DNA from: CAWIHS01 sp963836005
GTDB lineage: Bacteria; Pseudomonadota; Gammaproteobacteria; GRL18
Reading direction: 5' to 3'
Assembly: GCA_963836005.1 (NCBI GenBank)
Contig: CAWIHS010000002.1
Span: forward strand, 868,001 to 932,000
DNA: 64,000 bases
In this document: positions 29,061 to 37,026 of the stretch, piece by piece
Layout of the letters: each line of letters begins with the position of its first letter
Position numbering within the stretch: the first letter of the stretch is position 1
Program-made: the position numbers and the translations under genes
Notes under the pieces: model-generated
What the model saw: only the letters and a program-made list of their open reading frames with translations
Told to the model about the DNA's origin: nothing
The model's database searches: none

Positions 29061-30446
29061 ATGAGCGCTAGCGAAGAAATTGAGCTTAATAACAGAGATA
29101 AGTTAAATGTCAGCCTGACATCTATTTTGATAGTAGATTCTGATCCTGACATTAAGCATGTATTACAGGCCAGGTTAAAAGAGCTATACACCCTGGTAGA
29201 AGTGGCAGAAAATATTTCTGCTGCAGAAAATCTGCTGCAACGATGTCATTTTGACCTGATCGTGCTTGATATCTCCAGCGTGGAAAATATGGCGCTAGAG
29301 TGGATTCGTTCACTGCGTGAACAAGGTGATGAAATCGGAGTGATTTTCATGACATTTGACGCTGCGCTGGAAAATGCCATTGAAGCATTACGTGTCGGTG
29401 CGGCAGACTTTATTGTCAAGCCTGTTGATCAGGAGAAGATGCTGGCAGCGGTGAAAAACTTTTTTGCGCAGAAAAAAGTTAAACGTGAAAATTTTGTGCT
29501 GCGTCGCCCGCATGATCATATTAATGATCATGCGGGTATCGTCGGTGATTGTGATACTATCAACAGCGTTTGTGAGGTTATCAAGCGTGTAGCTCCTATG
29601 CCTTCGACTGTTCTGATTGAAGGGGAATCAGGCACGGGAAAGGAACTCGCAGCCAGGGCGGTTCATCATTGGAGTAACCGCCCTGGCTGTTTTGTTCCGA
29701 TCAACTGTGGCGCAGTGACATCAGAGCTGCTGGAAAGTGAATTATTCGGCCATACCAAGGGGGCATTTACCGGTGCGAATCAGGCCCGGGAAGGGCTGTT
29801 TAGCTACGCGGATGCAGGAACCCTTTTTCTGGATGAAATTGGCGAGATGCCATTAGCCATGCAGGCACACTTGCTCAGAGTACTGGAAGAAAGAACTATC
29901 AGACCTGTGGGCTCCAATAAAGAAGTCCCGCTGGATGTAAGAATTATTGCCGCTACGAATAAAGATTTAAAAGAGCAGGTTAAAACAGGCGCTTTTCGGG
30001 AAGATCTGTATTATCGACTGAATGTACTCGCGATTCGCATCCCCTCTTTGCGTGAAAGAATGGAAGATATTCCGAAGTTAGCGAAACATTTTATTGCAAG
30101 CCTGTCGCTGCAGCTGGGAATAGAAACACCATTCTATGATGATCACGAATTATCCCGGCTGCAAGGATATGATTGGCCGGGGAATGTACGTGAGTTAAAG
30201 AATATCATAGAACGCAGTCTGCTCTTAAATACTTTGCCCGGACAGTGCATCCCCGGGCAGACAGAAAATCACTTTTCTCCAGACAGAAAAGATGTGAATG
30301 CCAGTAGAAAACTGGAGCATATTGAAAAACAGCATATTTTTAAAGTGCTTGAGGATGAGTCAGGTAATAAATCGGCCGCCGCACGGGTGTTGGGTATTTC
30401 GAGGAAAACACTGGAACGAAAAGTCCACCAGTGGGGTGCTCATTAG
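29061..30446 (+). CDS. Sigma-54-dependent response regulator (NtrC family), orphan
   Basis: 461 residues. The receiver domain (about 20-130) has the acidic pocket VDSDPD, phospho-acceptor Asp in DLIVLDISS and the conserved Lys in FIVKPVDQ. The AAA+ domain (about 160-390) has Walker A GESGTGKELAARAVH, the sigma-54 contact loop GAFTGA, LFLDEIGEMP and RIIAATNKDL. The C-terminal Fis-type HTH reads NKSAAARVLGISRKTLERK. No sensor kinase is adjacent. Palindromes in its own upstream region and sigma-54 promoters in front of the FDH operons make it the likely activator of this locus. Confidence 0.9.
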   Translation: MSASEEIELNNRDKLNVSLTSILIVDSDPDIKHVLQARLKELYTLVEVAENISAAENLLQRCHFDLIVLDISSVENMALEWIRSLREQGDEIGVIFMTFDAALENAIEALRVGAADFIVKPVDQEKMLAAVKNFFAQKKVKRENFVLRRPHDHINDHAGIVGDCDTINSVCEVIKRVAPMPSTVLIEGESGTGKELAARAVHHWSNRPGCFVPINCGAVTSELLESELFGHTKGAFTGANQAREGLFSYADAGTLFLDEIGEMPLAMQAHLLRVLEERTIRPVGSNKEVPLDVRIIAATNKDLKEQVKTGAFREDLYYRLNVLAIRIPSLRERMEDIPKLAKHFIASLSLQLGIETPFYDDHELSRLQGYDWPGNVRELKNIIERSLLLNTLPGQCIPGQTENHFSPDRKDVNASRKLEHIEKQHIFKVLEDESGNKSAAARVLGISRKTLERKVHQWGAH

Positions 30447-30547
30447 TACTTATTGTTGATGTCTATCCTTAAGTTGATGAAAACAGGGTTAATGTTATTC
30501 AGGTGACTCAAGAGGCTGTAAAGTCAGCTGTAAAAAAACAGCGTGGA

Positions 30548-31459
30548 TCAATCATCCCCCCAAATCAGTTCTCCAGCAGCACTCAGGTCATAGCCAGTCA
30601 GTTTTTCAGTTAAATTGTGACAGGACCTGGATTTCAGTCGATTGATGAGGCTTTGAAACAGCCTGCGAAACCAGATACTGCGGGGTAGCACCAAATCAAA
30701 AGATTCCCAGCCGTAAGGAAAAAACTCAAGGCCATATTCGACGGCAGTGGAACGTGCTCCGGCCGAAATATCCGCCTGATCCATGGCTATTTCAGCAGCG
30801 GCTTCGCGTTCAGAAAATGCAGTGTTTGCAGTATTGAGAAAATCGAAATCCCTGTTGTATTTAGCCAGGAATTCGAGCAGAAAACGCTGTGCACCTGAAC
30901 CATTTTGTCTTACTACCCAGCGGTATCGGGGGTTAAAAAGATCATCTACAGTAGTTATATGATGTTTTAGCGAGGGTTTGAACATCAGCCCCTGTTCGCG
31001 CTGAAAAGCACGGATCAAAACCCACTGATGGTATTGGCTATACTGCCTGAGCAGTGCAGGGTGACGTAAGCGGCTTTCTTCATCCGGACCCCAGTGAATA
31101 GCACACACATCTATCCGTTTTGACTGCAGTAAATCCAGGCCGAGCCGGGTACCTGTCGGAGTATAGCTGATCAGGGCATGGCTTCCTGTTTGCTGGGCAA
31201 ATTCCTGCTGCACTCGGTACAACAGGGGATCATCACTGCCGGCAATGACCAGCCGATCAGTCAGCAGCCCGCCATGAGCTGAATTTTGCATCCAGCGGTC
31301 TACCAGTTCCCGGGGAAACATCCACTTGCCGGTCACTTTAGTGGCCGGTATGCATCCATCATTGACCAGGGTATAGATTTTTTTTTCATTCAGGTGTAAA
31401 TACTCAGCAACCTGTTTAACATTCATAAAGGTATTATATTCAGTGCTTACAGGTGTCAT
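30548..31459 (-). CDS. Excisionase-type HTH regulator with periplasmic-binding-protein-like domain
   Basis: 303 residues. The N-terminal HTH (about 12-57: MNVKQVAEYLHLNEKKIYTL, VTGKWMFPRELVDRWM) is of the excisionase/MerR-like type. It is followed by a molybdate/tungstate-type substrate-binding fold (about 68-290, PBP_like). Its ATG overlaps the fdhD stop by 4 bp, so the two are one unit. Family members occur next to molybdoenzyme genes and are thought to sense an oxyanion or substrate. Here a formate or molybdate signal is an inference. An internal Met at the HTH start is an alternative initiation. Confidence 0.8.
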   Translation of the reverse strand: MTPVSTEYNTFMNVKQVAEYLHLNEKKIYTLVNDGCIPATKVTGKWMFPRELVDRWMQNSAHGGLLTDRLVIAGSDDPLLYRVQQEFAQQTGSHALISYTPTGTRLGLDLLQSKRIDVCAIHWGPDEESRLRHPALLRQYSQYHQWVLIRAFQREQGLMFKPSLKHHITTVDDLFNPRYRWVVRQNGSGAQRFLLEFLAKYNRDFDFLNTANTAFSEREAAAEIAMDQADISAGARSTAVEYGLEFFPYGWESFDLVLPRSIWFRRLFQSLINRLKSRSCHNLTEKLTGYDLSAAGELIWGDD

Positions 31460-32373
31460 GACTGGATTTCTCGGGTTTTGAGAGGATTACGCAGGGCAGG
31501 GCCGTGCGGATGCTTTGCTGCTATTGACGCCGTTCGTGAAGATTCTGGTATGGCATCAAAATCCATGCTTTCAGCCCCATTGTAGACGAGAAAATGTTTT
31601 CCCTTGGCTCTGGCGATTAAGGTTACGCCGACTTTTTGTGCCAGTTCCAGCCCCATATGAGTGACCCCGGAGCGTGACAGTAATACGGGAATTCCCATCT
31701 GCGCAACTTTGATGATCATTTCCGATGTCAGGCGGCCGGTAGTATAAAAAAGTTTCTTATGCCCGGGAGTATTGTGCAGCCACATATGACCGGCAATGGC
31801 GTCAACTGCATTATGCCGACCTACGTCTTCCACGAACAGATCCATCCGGGTATCCTCACACAGGGCACAGCCATGTACTGCGCCGGCACGTCGATAGACT
31901 TCGTTGTGATGATTGAGTGTATTTAATAAATCGTAGATTCTGGATTGTCGTATGTGCAAAGGGGTAAGAGTGATCTGGTTCAAATCATCCATCAGATCGC
32001 CAAACACAGTACCCTGGCCACAGCCAGTGGTGACGGTTTTACGGCCTAGTTTCCTGTCCAGATCAGCCACCGGGCTATAGGTCGTGATAGCTGCAGAATC
32101 TGTTTCCCAGTCCACCTGGAGCGATTGTATTTGCTTAAGATCATGGATTAGACGTTGATTTTTTAGCCAGCCTAACACCAACAGCTCTGGATTAGTGCCG
32201 AGAGTCATCAGGGTAACGATTTCACGTTTGTTCAGATAAATAGTCAGGGCACGTTCGGCAGCAATATGACCTTCACGGGGATGGCCTGTTTCATCGATGG
32301 CAGTTACCGCCTCGGCAGCTTGCAGAGCTGAATTGCTGAGTTGCGGGCAGTAAGTGGATTGAGTCATCGCCAT
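31456..32373 (-). CDS. fdhD: Formate dehydrogenase accessory sulfurtransferase
   Basis: 305 residues. Transfers sulfur to the molybdenum cofactor before insertion into FDH. Shows EREIVTLMTLGTNPELLVLGWL-type N-terminus, the catalytic CxxC in HGCALCEDT, EDVGRHNAVDAIAGHM and TTGRLTSEMIIKVAQMGIPV. AGGAAA lies 6 bases before the ATG. Transcribed with the HTH/PBP regulator, away from the fdh accessory operon. Confidence 0.95.
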   Translation of the reverse strand: MAMTQSTYCPQLSNSALQAAEAVTAIDETGHPREGHIAAERALTIYLNKREIVTLMTLGTNPELLVLGWLKNQRLIHDLKQIQSLQVDWETDSAAITTYSPVADLDRKLGRKTVTTGCGQGTVFGDLMDDLNQITLTPLHIRQSRIYDLLNTLNHHNEVYRRAGAVHGCALCEDTRMDLFVEDVGRHNAVDAIAGHMWLHNTPGHKKLFYTTGRLTSEMIIKVAQMGIPVLLSRSGVTHMGLELAQKVGVTLIARAKGKHFLVYNGAESMDFDAIPESSRTASIAAKHPHGPALRNPLKTREIQS

Positions 32374-32532
32374 GGGTATTTCCTGTGCTTGATTGTTTAC
32401 TGTTGAGTCACTGCCTGGCTAATTCTTCGTTTATTTCATAACTGCGTTAGCTCAGCACTCAAAAGATCGCATATTCATCATATGCTCACATTTCCCATGC
32501 TGTAATACCCGCTACTGAAGCAAATTATAAAC

Positions 32533-32859
32533 GTAACTATTCAGCGTATTTTAGATTTATACGTAAGTTCTTGATATCAGGTGTTTGCGTAAGGCAGATA
32601 ATTGCTCCTGTATAATCTGCATTCCCTACATGACCGCCATGGATGGTGGAAATGCATGCGAGAGGCAGGAGCCGAAGTCGTCCCTGTAGGTCAAGTGTCT
32701 GTGGCATGGATGCCACATTCAAGCCTACATGGACGTATTTACGGCGTCTTCTGGGCAGGTAATAGCCCCATGCATAACCTGCATTTCCCACATCCATGTG
32801 GGTCAATAAATTCCTGGTGTCAAGGACGTTTTCAAAATTACGCTGAGCTGAATAGTTAC
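32533..32859. mobile_element. MITE with GTAACTATTCAGCG ends (IS66-like termini)
   Basis: 327 bp. Left end GTAACTATTCAGCGTA (32533-32548); the right end is its complement with 5 extra bases, ending GAATAGTTAC at 32859. A perfect 8-bp target duplication TTATAAAC flanks it (32525-32532, 32860-32867). A terminal GTAA with 8-bp duplication is typical of IS66-family elements, so that family's transposase may move it in trans (inference). The interior carries three hairpins with ATGGAT or ATCCAT loops: 32634-32649, 32700-32717 and 32787-32802. It shares long segments with the element at 53288. No real gene inside. The element sits between the divergent fdhD and DUF3305 units. Confidence 0.88.
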
Positions 32860-33031
32860 TTATAAACAGACTTTAGTTGTCAGCATTGCTATTAAATTTA
32901 ATAACATTAGCAATTAATATCAGCAATTTTCATACCGTTTCAGAAACTGATTAAATGAGCCAGCTGATGAAGCCTTTTGACTACACCCAGCGGTAAAAAA
33001 GTGGTCATTTATGTCGATGAGTGATTCTAGT

Positions 33032-33048
33032 TGAGACATTTTGACCCA
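33032..33048 (+). promoter_or_regulatory. Putative upstream activator site of the fdh accessory operon
   Basis: TGAGACA-TTT-TGACCCA matches the TGAGACA-N3-TGTCTCA palindrome upstream of the orphan sigma-54 regulator except for two bases in the right half. It lies about 70 bp before the -24 element of the sigma-54 promoter, a usual enhancer distance. Confidence 0.5.
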
Positions 33049-33066
33049 ATGGCAGACATTCCCCGG

Positions 33067-33104
33067 CAGCTATGACCTGATTTTGACAAGCCAGGTAATA
33101 GCTG
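33067..33104. promoter_or_regulatory. Inverted repeat just upstream of a sigma-54 promoter
   Basis: CAGCTATGACCTG (33067-33079) and CAGGTAATAGCTG (33092-33104) are complementary at 12 of 13 positions around a 12-base centre. It ends 10 bp before the -24 GG. Could be an operator for a second regulator; it is unlike the TGAGACA sites. Confidence 0.45.
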
Positions 33105-33112
33105 CATAGGGA

Positions 33113-33130
33113 TTGGTACACAACTTGCGT
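33113..33130 (+). promoter_or_regulatory. Sigma-54 promoter of DUF3305-DUF3306-ferredoxin operon
   Basis: TTGGTAC-ACAAC-TTGCGT: GG at 33115-33116 and GC at 33127-33128 are separated by exactly 10 bases, as required for -24/-12 promoters (consensus TGGCAC-N5-TTGC). The predicted start at about 33140 leaves a 35-nt leader to ATG 33175. Confidence 0.75.
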
Positions 33131-33174
33131 AAGGCATGAATGGTTTATTTAATTTTCACAATGAGGTGTAAGCT

Positions 33175-33711
33175 ATGCCTGAAGCTATGACTTTAGAAGG
33201 GGCAGAAAAAGACTTAACAGCCAGTTTCCCTGTTGCAGTCATTATGCAGAAGTCTGCATCAGATAATGTGTGGATAGATGAGATCTGGGAAGCCATTGGT
33301 GTCACCGTAGGTGATCAGTCTGAGATGCATACCGGGAACGAAATATCTTCTGCCGTGATCTTTCAGCAGCAAGGAGTCACCCAGTATCTGCATAGCGGCT
33401 TTCATCTGCAGCTCTTTGTTGATGAATGTGAAAGTTATTATCACAATCTGATGTCGACCACACCGCGCTGTTTTATTGTTGCTGATGTGAAAGAAAATGA
33501 TGTGCCGATACCCTTTTTAGTCAGCCTCAGTTTTGATGTGGCGCATTCTTACCTGGAAGGTGATGAAACAGTCTATGCAGTTGATTTACCGCCAGAACTG
33601 TATCGCTGGAGTGAGGCTTTTATTCTTACGCACTATGCTCCGGAAAAGAAAATCAAGCGCAAACGTAGTAACTGGAAGCACGATAACAGTGAGCGGAATA
33701 AATCCCGATGA
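33175..33711 (+). CDS. DUF3305 protein of formate dehydrogenase loci
   Basis: 178 residues. The FPVAVIMQKSASDNVWIDEIWEAIGV opening and LHSGFHLQLFVDECESYYHNL fit DUF3305, a family found beside FDH genes in Shewanella, Pseudomonas and relatives. Role unknown; presumably FDH assembly. The basic C-terminal tail (KKIKRKRSNWKHD) is of no known function. Overlaps the next gene by 4 bp. Confidence 0.8.
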   Translation: MPEAMTLEGAEKDLTASFPVAVIMQKSASDNVWIDEIWEAIGVTVGDQSEMHTGNEISSAVIFQQQGVTQYLHSGFHLQLFVDECESYYHNLMSTTPRCFIVADVKENDVPIPFLVSLSFDVAHSYLEGDETVYAVDLPPELYRWSEAFILTHYAPEKKIKRKRSNWKHDNSERNKSR

Positions 33712-34385
33712 ATAAAAAACGGGATCACATGAGTGATCTAAAAGATAGAGATACAGCAGAAGGATTTTATTCACGCTGGTCAAGACGTAAACTGCAGACG
33801 CAATCGGCACCGTTGACTGAGCAGGAATCCTCTCTACCACAGGCCACCGATGCAGCGAAAACTCCTGCTGCTGATACTACCTGTGAAGATGAAGCGGTTG
33901 CGGATAAAGATCTACAGTTAGGGTCAGCAGCAGAAAAAGTACTTTTGCGCGACGAAGATATGCCTGAACTTGATTCCCTGGATGAAAACTCTGATTACAG
34001 CGGCTTTTTATCACCTGGAGTCAGTGAACAATTACGCAAACTGGCATTGCGCAAACTGTTTCTCGGCCAGTGTTTTAACCGCTGTGACGGGCTGGATGAT
34101 TATGATGAAGAATTTACATCCTTTGAAAAACTCGGTGACATCGTGACCGCTGATATACGTCACCAGTTAGAGGAGCAGGCGAAACAGAAATTGCAGGCAG
34201 CATCTGCTAACGGTGAGCTGAAACCTCTACCGGAAGTCAGTGAGCTGGGGGAACAGCAACTGACAGGCACTGATGAATCATTATCCGAGTCGTGTACGGA
34301 AGATATTGCACAGAGGGATTTTTATACCCGTAAAATCAGTCAAAGTGATGAAAAAAGCCCGCACAACAATGAGGATCTGTCATGA
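33708..34385 (+). CDS. DUF3306 protein of formate dehydrogenase loci
   Basis: 225 residues. N-terminal GFYSRWSRRKLQ, the middle DMPELDSLDENSDYSGFLSPGVSEQLRKLALRKLF and CDGLDDYDEEF match DUF3306. Acidic, low-complexity flanks. It overlaps its neighbours by 4 bp on each side (ATGA), which indicates translational coupling. The function is not established; co-occurrence with DUF3305 and the ferredoxin suggests an FDH maturation module. Confidence 0.8.
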   Translation: MNKKRDHMSDLKDRDTAEGFYSRWSRRKLQTQSAPLTEQESSLPQATDAAKTPAADTTCEDEAVADKDLQLGSAAEKVLLRDEDMPELDSLDENSDYSGFLSPGVSEQLRKLALRKLFLGQCFNRCDGLDDYDEEFTSFEKLGDIVTADIRHQLEEQAKQKLQAASANGELKPLPEVSELGEQQLTGTDESLSESCTEDIAQRDFYTRKISQSDEKSPHNNEDLS

Positions 34386-36004
34386 CTAATGCAAACAAGA
34401 ATGCTGCATCGCTGATAAATTCCAGGGCGCGAATAAAAGCCCAGCAAGCATTTCATAATAAACCGGTTACCCCGACCAGTCTGGTGAAATTTCAGTCACG
34501 TGGACGTATAGCGGTTATTGGTGGTGAGGAAGCTATGGAATTTGCTCCCAGGCTGCGCAAAAATTTACAGCCACAGGTCATATTGACCCATGGTGCTGTG
34601 GAGCCAGGTGTAGCGGTTATTGCAGCAGGTGGACGTAACATTCAGATAGCGGGTTACCTGGGGGCATTCAGGATCATTTTGGGCGATAAGGGCAAGGCAA
34701 ATGCTGAAATGATCGAGGTTGACCTGATTCTGGATTTGAGTCAACCACCGCTGCTCGAAATGACCATGAAACCGCCGGGATATTTTGTCTCAACCACAGA
34801 CGAACCCAGTCTGGATGCGTTGATTGAAGAACTGTCAGATATGACAGGAAGCTTTGAAAAGCCGCGTTATTTTGCTTATGACGCTGCCCTATGTGCTCAT
34901 AGTCGGGCAGGTAAAACGGCCTGTACCCGCTGCATTGACAGCTGTCCGGCAGAAGCGATTACTTCCCTTGGCGAGAGCATTGAGGTGAATTCCTATCTCT
35001 GTCAGGGCGGAGGTGTCTGTGCCACGGTATGCCCCAGCGGAGCGATAGAATATGCCTATCCCTCAGCCGCAGATTTGCTGCAGAAAATCCGTATTCTACT
35101 GCGTACCTATACTGAGGAAGGGGGACAGAAGCCGATCCTGGCCTTTGTTACAGCCAATGAAGATAACGAGTTACAGATATTTGAACAGCATAATATTCTC
35201 AGTGTGCCAGTGGAAGAACTGGCCAGCGTGGGACTGGAAACCTGGCTTACAGCACTGGCTTATGGTGCACATGCGGTGCTGCTGGTGAGTAAGGATACTA
35301 TAGCGGAAAAGGTCACTCAGGCATTAGACATTCAACTCAGCATTGCCGCAGATATTCTTGCTGCAATAAATTATTCTGCGGACTGTATCCGGCATGTCAG
35401 TACAACAGATATGACCCGTACGCAGCCTGCGCTGATGCCGGATATAACGCCGGCAGGTTATGCAACCAGTGGCGGAAAACGACAAACGGCATTTTTTGCC
35501 ATCGATCATCTGTATCAGCAGGCTGATAAAGTCAGACCCCTGGTATCACTGCGCAGCGGAGCTATGTTTGGCAATGTGAATATTAACGATGATTGTACGC
35601 TCTGTCTGTCCTGTGTCAGCGCCTGTCCGGGCAAAGCACTGTATTCAGGCAATGATAAACCGCAAGTGCGCTTTATTGAAGCTAATTGTCTGCAATGCGG
35701 CATGTGTACCCGAACCTGTCCTGAAAATGCCATCACGATTTCACCGCGACTGCTGTTTGATGCCCAGCAGCGCAATAGTTATCAGGTCCTGTATGAAGAA
35801 CCTGCCTTTACCTGTATTTGCTGTGGTAAACCCTTTGCAACCGCTTCAGTGATTGAGTCGGTGCTGATTAAATTACAGCACCATCCCATGTTTCAAAATG
35901 AAAGGGCACGCAAGCGACTGAAAATGTGTGAAGATTGCCGAGTCACGGATGTGGTCCAGGATACAGAAGCCATGGAGGTATTTGGTGAAAAATCTATCCA
36001 TTAA
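34382..36004 (+). CDS. Multi-[4Fe-4S] ferredoxin-like protein of FDH loci
   Basis: 540 residues. Cys clusters include CTRCIDSCPAEA, CQGGGVCATVCPSGA, CTLCLSCVSACPGKA and CLQCGMCTRTCPENA (at least four ferredoxin-type groups). A C-terminal CICCGKPF...CEDCR zinc/iron motif is also present. Comparable proteins lie next to DUF3305/3306 and TorD in Shewanella fdh loci. Probably soluble; an electron-transfer or cofactor-maturation role is an inference. Confidence 0.85.
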   Translation: MTNANKNAASLINSRARIKAQQAFHNKPVTPTSLVKFQSRGRIAVIGGEEAMEFAPRLRKNLQPQVILTHGAVEPGVAVIAAGGRNIQIAGYLGAFRIILGDKGKANAEMIEVDLILDLSQPPLLEMTMKPPGYFVSTTDEPSLDALIEELSDMTGSFEKPRYFAYDAALCAHSRAGKTACTRCIDSCPAEAITSLGESIEVNSYLCQGGGVCATVCPSGAIEYAYPSAADLLQKIRILLRTYTEEGGQKPILAFVTANEDNELQIFEQHNILSVPVEELASVGLETWLTALAYGAHAVLLVSKDTIAEKVTQALDIQLSIAADILAAINYSADCIRHVSTTDMTRTQPALMPDITPAGYATSGGKRQTAFFAIDHLYQQADKVRPLVSLRSGAMFGNVNINDDCTLCLSCVSACPGKALYSGNDKPQVRFIEANCLQCGMCTRTCPENAITISPRLLFDAQQRNSYQVLYEEPAFTCICCGKPFATASVIESVLIKLQHHPMFQNERARKRLKMCEDCRVTDVVQDTEAMEVFGEKSIH

Positions 36005-36055
36005 TGACTTTATGTTAGTATTTATGTTCCCTTTAAGTCATTATTTTTCTTTTCA

Positions 36056-36073
36056 TCTGGCTTGTATTTTGCT
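36056..36073 (+). promoter_or_regulatory. Sigma-54 promoter of the fdh structural operon
   Basis: TGGCTTGTATTTTGCT: GG at 36059-36060 and GC at 36071-36072 with 10 bases between them. The -12 half TTGCT is perfect. The predicted start at about 36084 gives a leader of about 14 nt before ATG 36098 with GGAAAAGG as ribosome site. An 8-bp inverted repeat (AATGACTT 36003-36010 / AAGTCATT 36035-36042) lies just upstream. No TGAGACA site was seen here. Confidence 0.75.
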
Positions 36074-36097
36074 TACATTAAATAGTTGGAAAAGGTG

Positions 36098-36763
36098 ATG
36101 ATAACTCAAAGACCATCTCATGCAGTGAATACAGCACCTGAACCTGTGTCTGATACAACAAAGTCTGCTCATGAGACTAGGGCGTGTGATACGCAGGAGC
36201 AGCATTATCGTTCAGCCGTTTACAAAGTTTTGGCTAACCTGCTGCAAAATGCACCTGACAGCGATGCACTGCAACAGGTGGCTACATTTGCCGGCATTGA
36301 ATCACAGGGGGAAGAACTGGCATTGCTGATGTCAATGCTGGGTGTATCGGCTGCCGCAACAGATGCTGATGCAGTTGATGACGAATTTCATGAACTGTTT
36401 ATTGGTCTGGGAAGAGGTGAGTTGATGCCTTATGCATCCTGGTATCTTACCGGTTTTCTGATGGAGAAACCGTTGAGCATTTTAAGAGATGATCTGCTGG
36501 CACTGGGCTTTGAACGCGGTGAGGGTGTGCACGAACCAGAGGATCATGTCGCAGCATTATGTGAAGTAATGTCCATCATGATTGATGAAGATTTTACCCA
36601 GAGCCAGCAGGCACTTTTTTTTACCACCCACATGTCTACCTGGCTGGAACGTTTCTTTGCAGATTTAAGTCAGGCAGATGCAGCGGTTTTTTATCGTTCT
36701 GTGGGACGGTTAGGGCAAGTGTTCATAGCATTTGAGAAACACTATCTGACGCTGCAGGACTAA
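36098..36763 (+). CDS. TorD-family molybdoenzyme chaperone
   Basis: 221 residues from ATG 36098 (an in-frame TTG at 36086 is less likely). All-helical TorD/DmsD-type: YKVLANLLQNAPD, the DDEFHELFIGLGRGELMPYASWYLTG signature, and EPEDHVAALCEVMSIM. Such chaperones hold the Tat signal and apo-enzyme of the catalytic subunit until cofactor insertion. The gene precedes the FDH Tat substrates. Confidence 0.88.
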   Translation: MITQRPSHAVNTAPEPVSDTTKSAHETRACDTQEQHYRSAVYKVLANLLQNAPDSDALQQVATFAGIESQGEELALLMSMLGVSAAATDADAVDDEFHELFIGLGRGELMPYASWYLTGFLMEKPLSILRDDLLALGFERGEGVHEPEDHVAALCEVMSIMIDEDFTQSQQALFFTTHMSTWLERFFADLSQADAAVFYRSVGRLGQVFIAFEKHYLTLQD

Positions 36764-36803
36764 ATATAATCAATGAGTAAGGCCCCTTACTGGAGGAGTA
36801 CTG

Positions 36804-37010
36804 ATGAAACAAGATATCAAGCAAGGTGTTGATAAACAGCGCAGAGAATTTATGCGTGATTCTCTGTCTACTAGTGTAGCGGTGGCAGTTGCTGCTTCTT
36901 TGCCCGCGACAGCTCTGGCTGTGGAAGAAACAACAACAGAGGTAAAAAAACAGCAGGGTTATCATCTGACCAGTCATATACTCGAGTATTACAGATCTGC
37001 TGCGAGCTAA
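36804..37010 (+). CDS. Small Tat-target protein of formate dehydrogenase region (TIGR02811-like)
   Basis: 68 residues with GGAGGAG ribosome site. KQRREFMRDSLSTSVAVAVA is a Tat-type leader (RR, hydrophobic stretch), and the protein continues only to GYHLTSHILEYYRSA. This size and layout match the small formate-region Tat proteins found directly upstream of fdhA. Function unknown; perhaps an export or assembly partner. Confidence 0.8.
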   Translation: MKQDIKQGVDKQRREFMRDSLSTSVAVAVAASLPATALAVEETTTEVKKQQGYHLTSHILEYYRSAAS

Positions 37011-37026
37011 CCAGAAGGGGTAGGAC

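Noticed and set aside
32602..32865. Open frame in the MITE (and its twin at 53334-53561) with LHSLHD.HGWWKCMREAGAE
   Set aside because: The frames match because the underlying DNA repeat matches; they start and end inside or across the elements, lack ribosome sites and change frame in other copies. Not genes.
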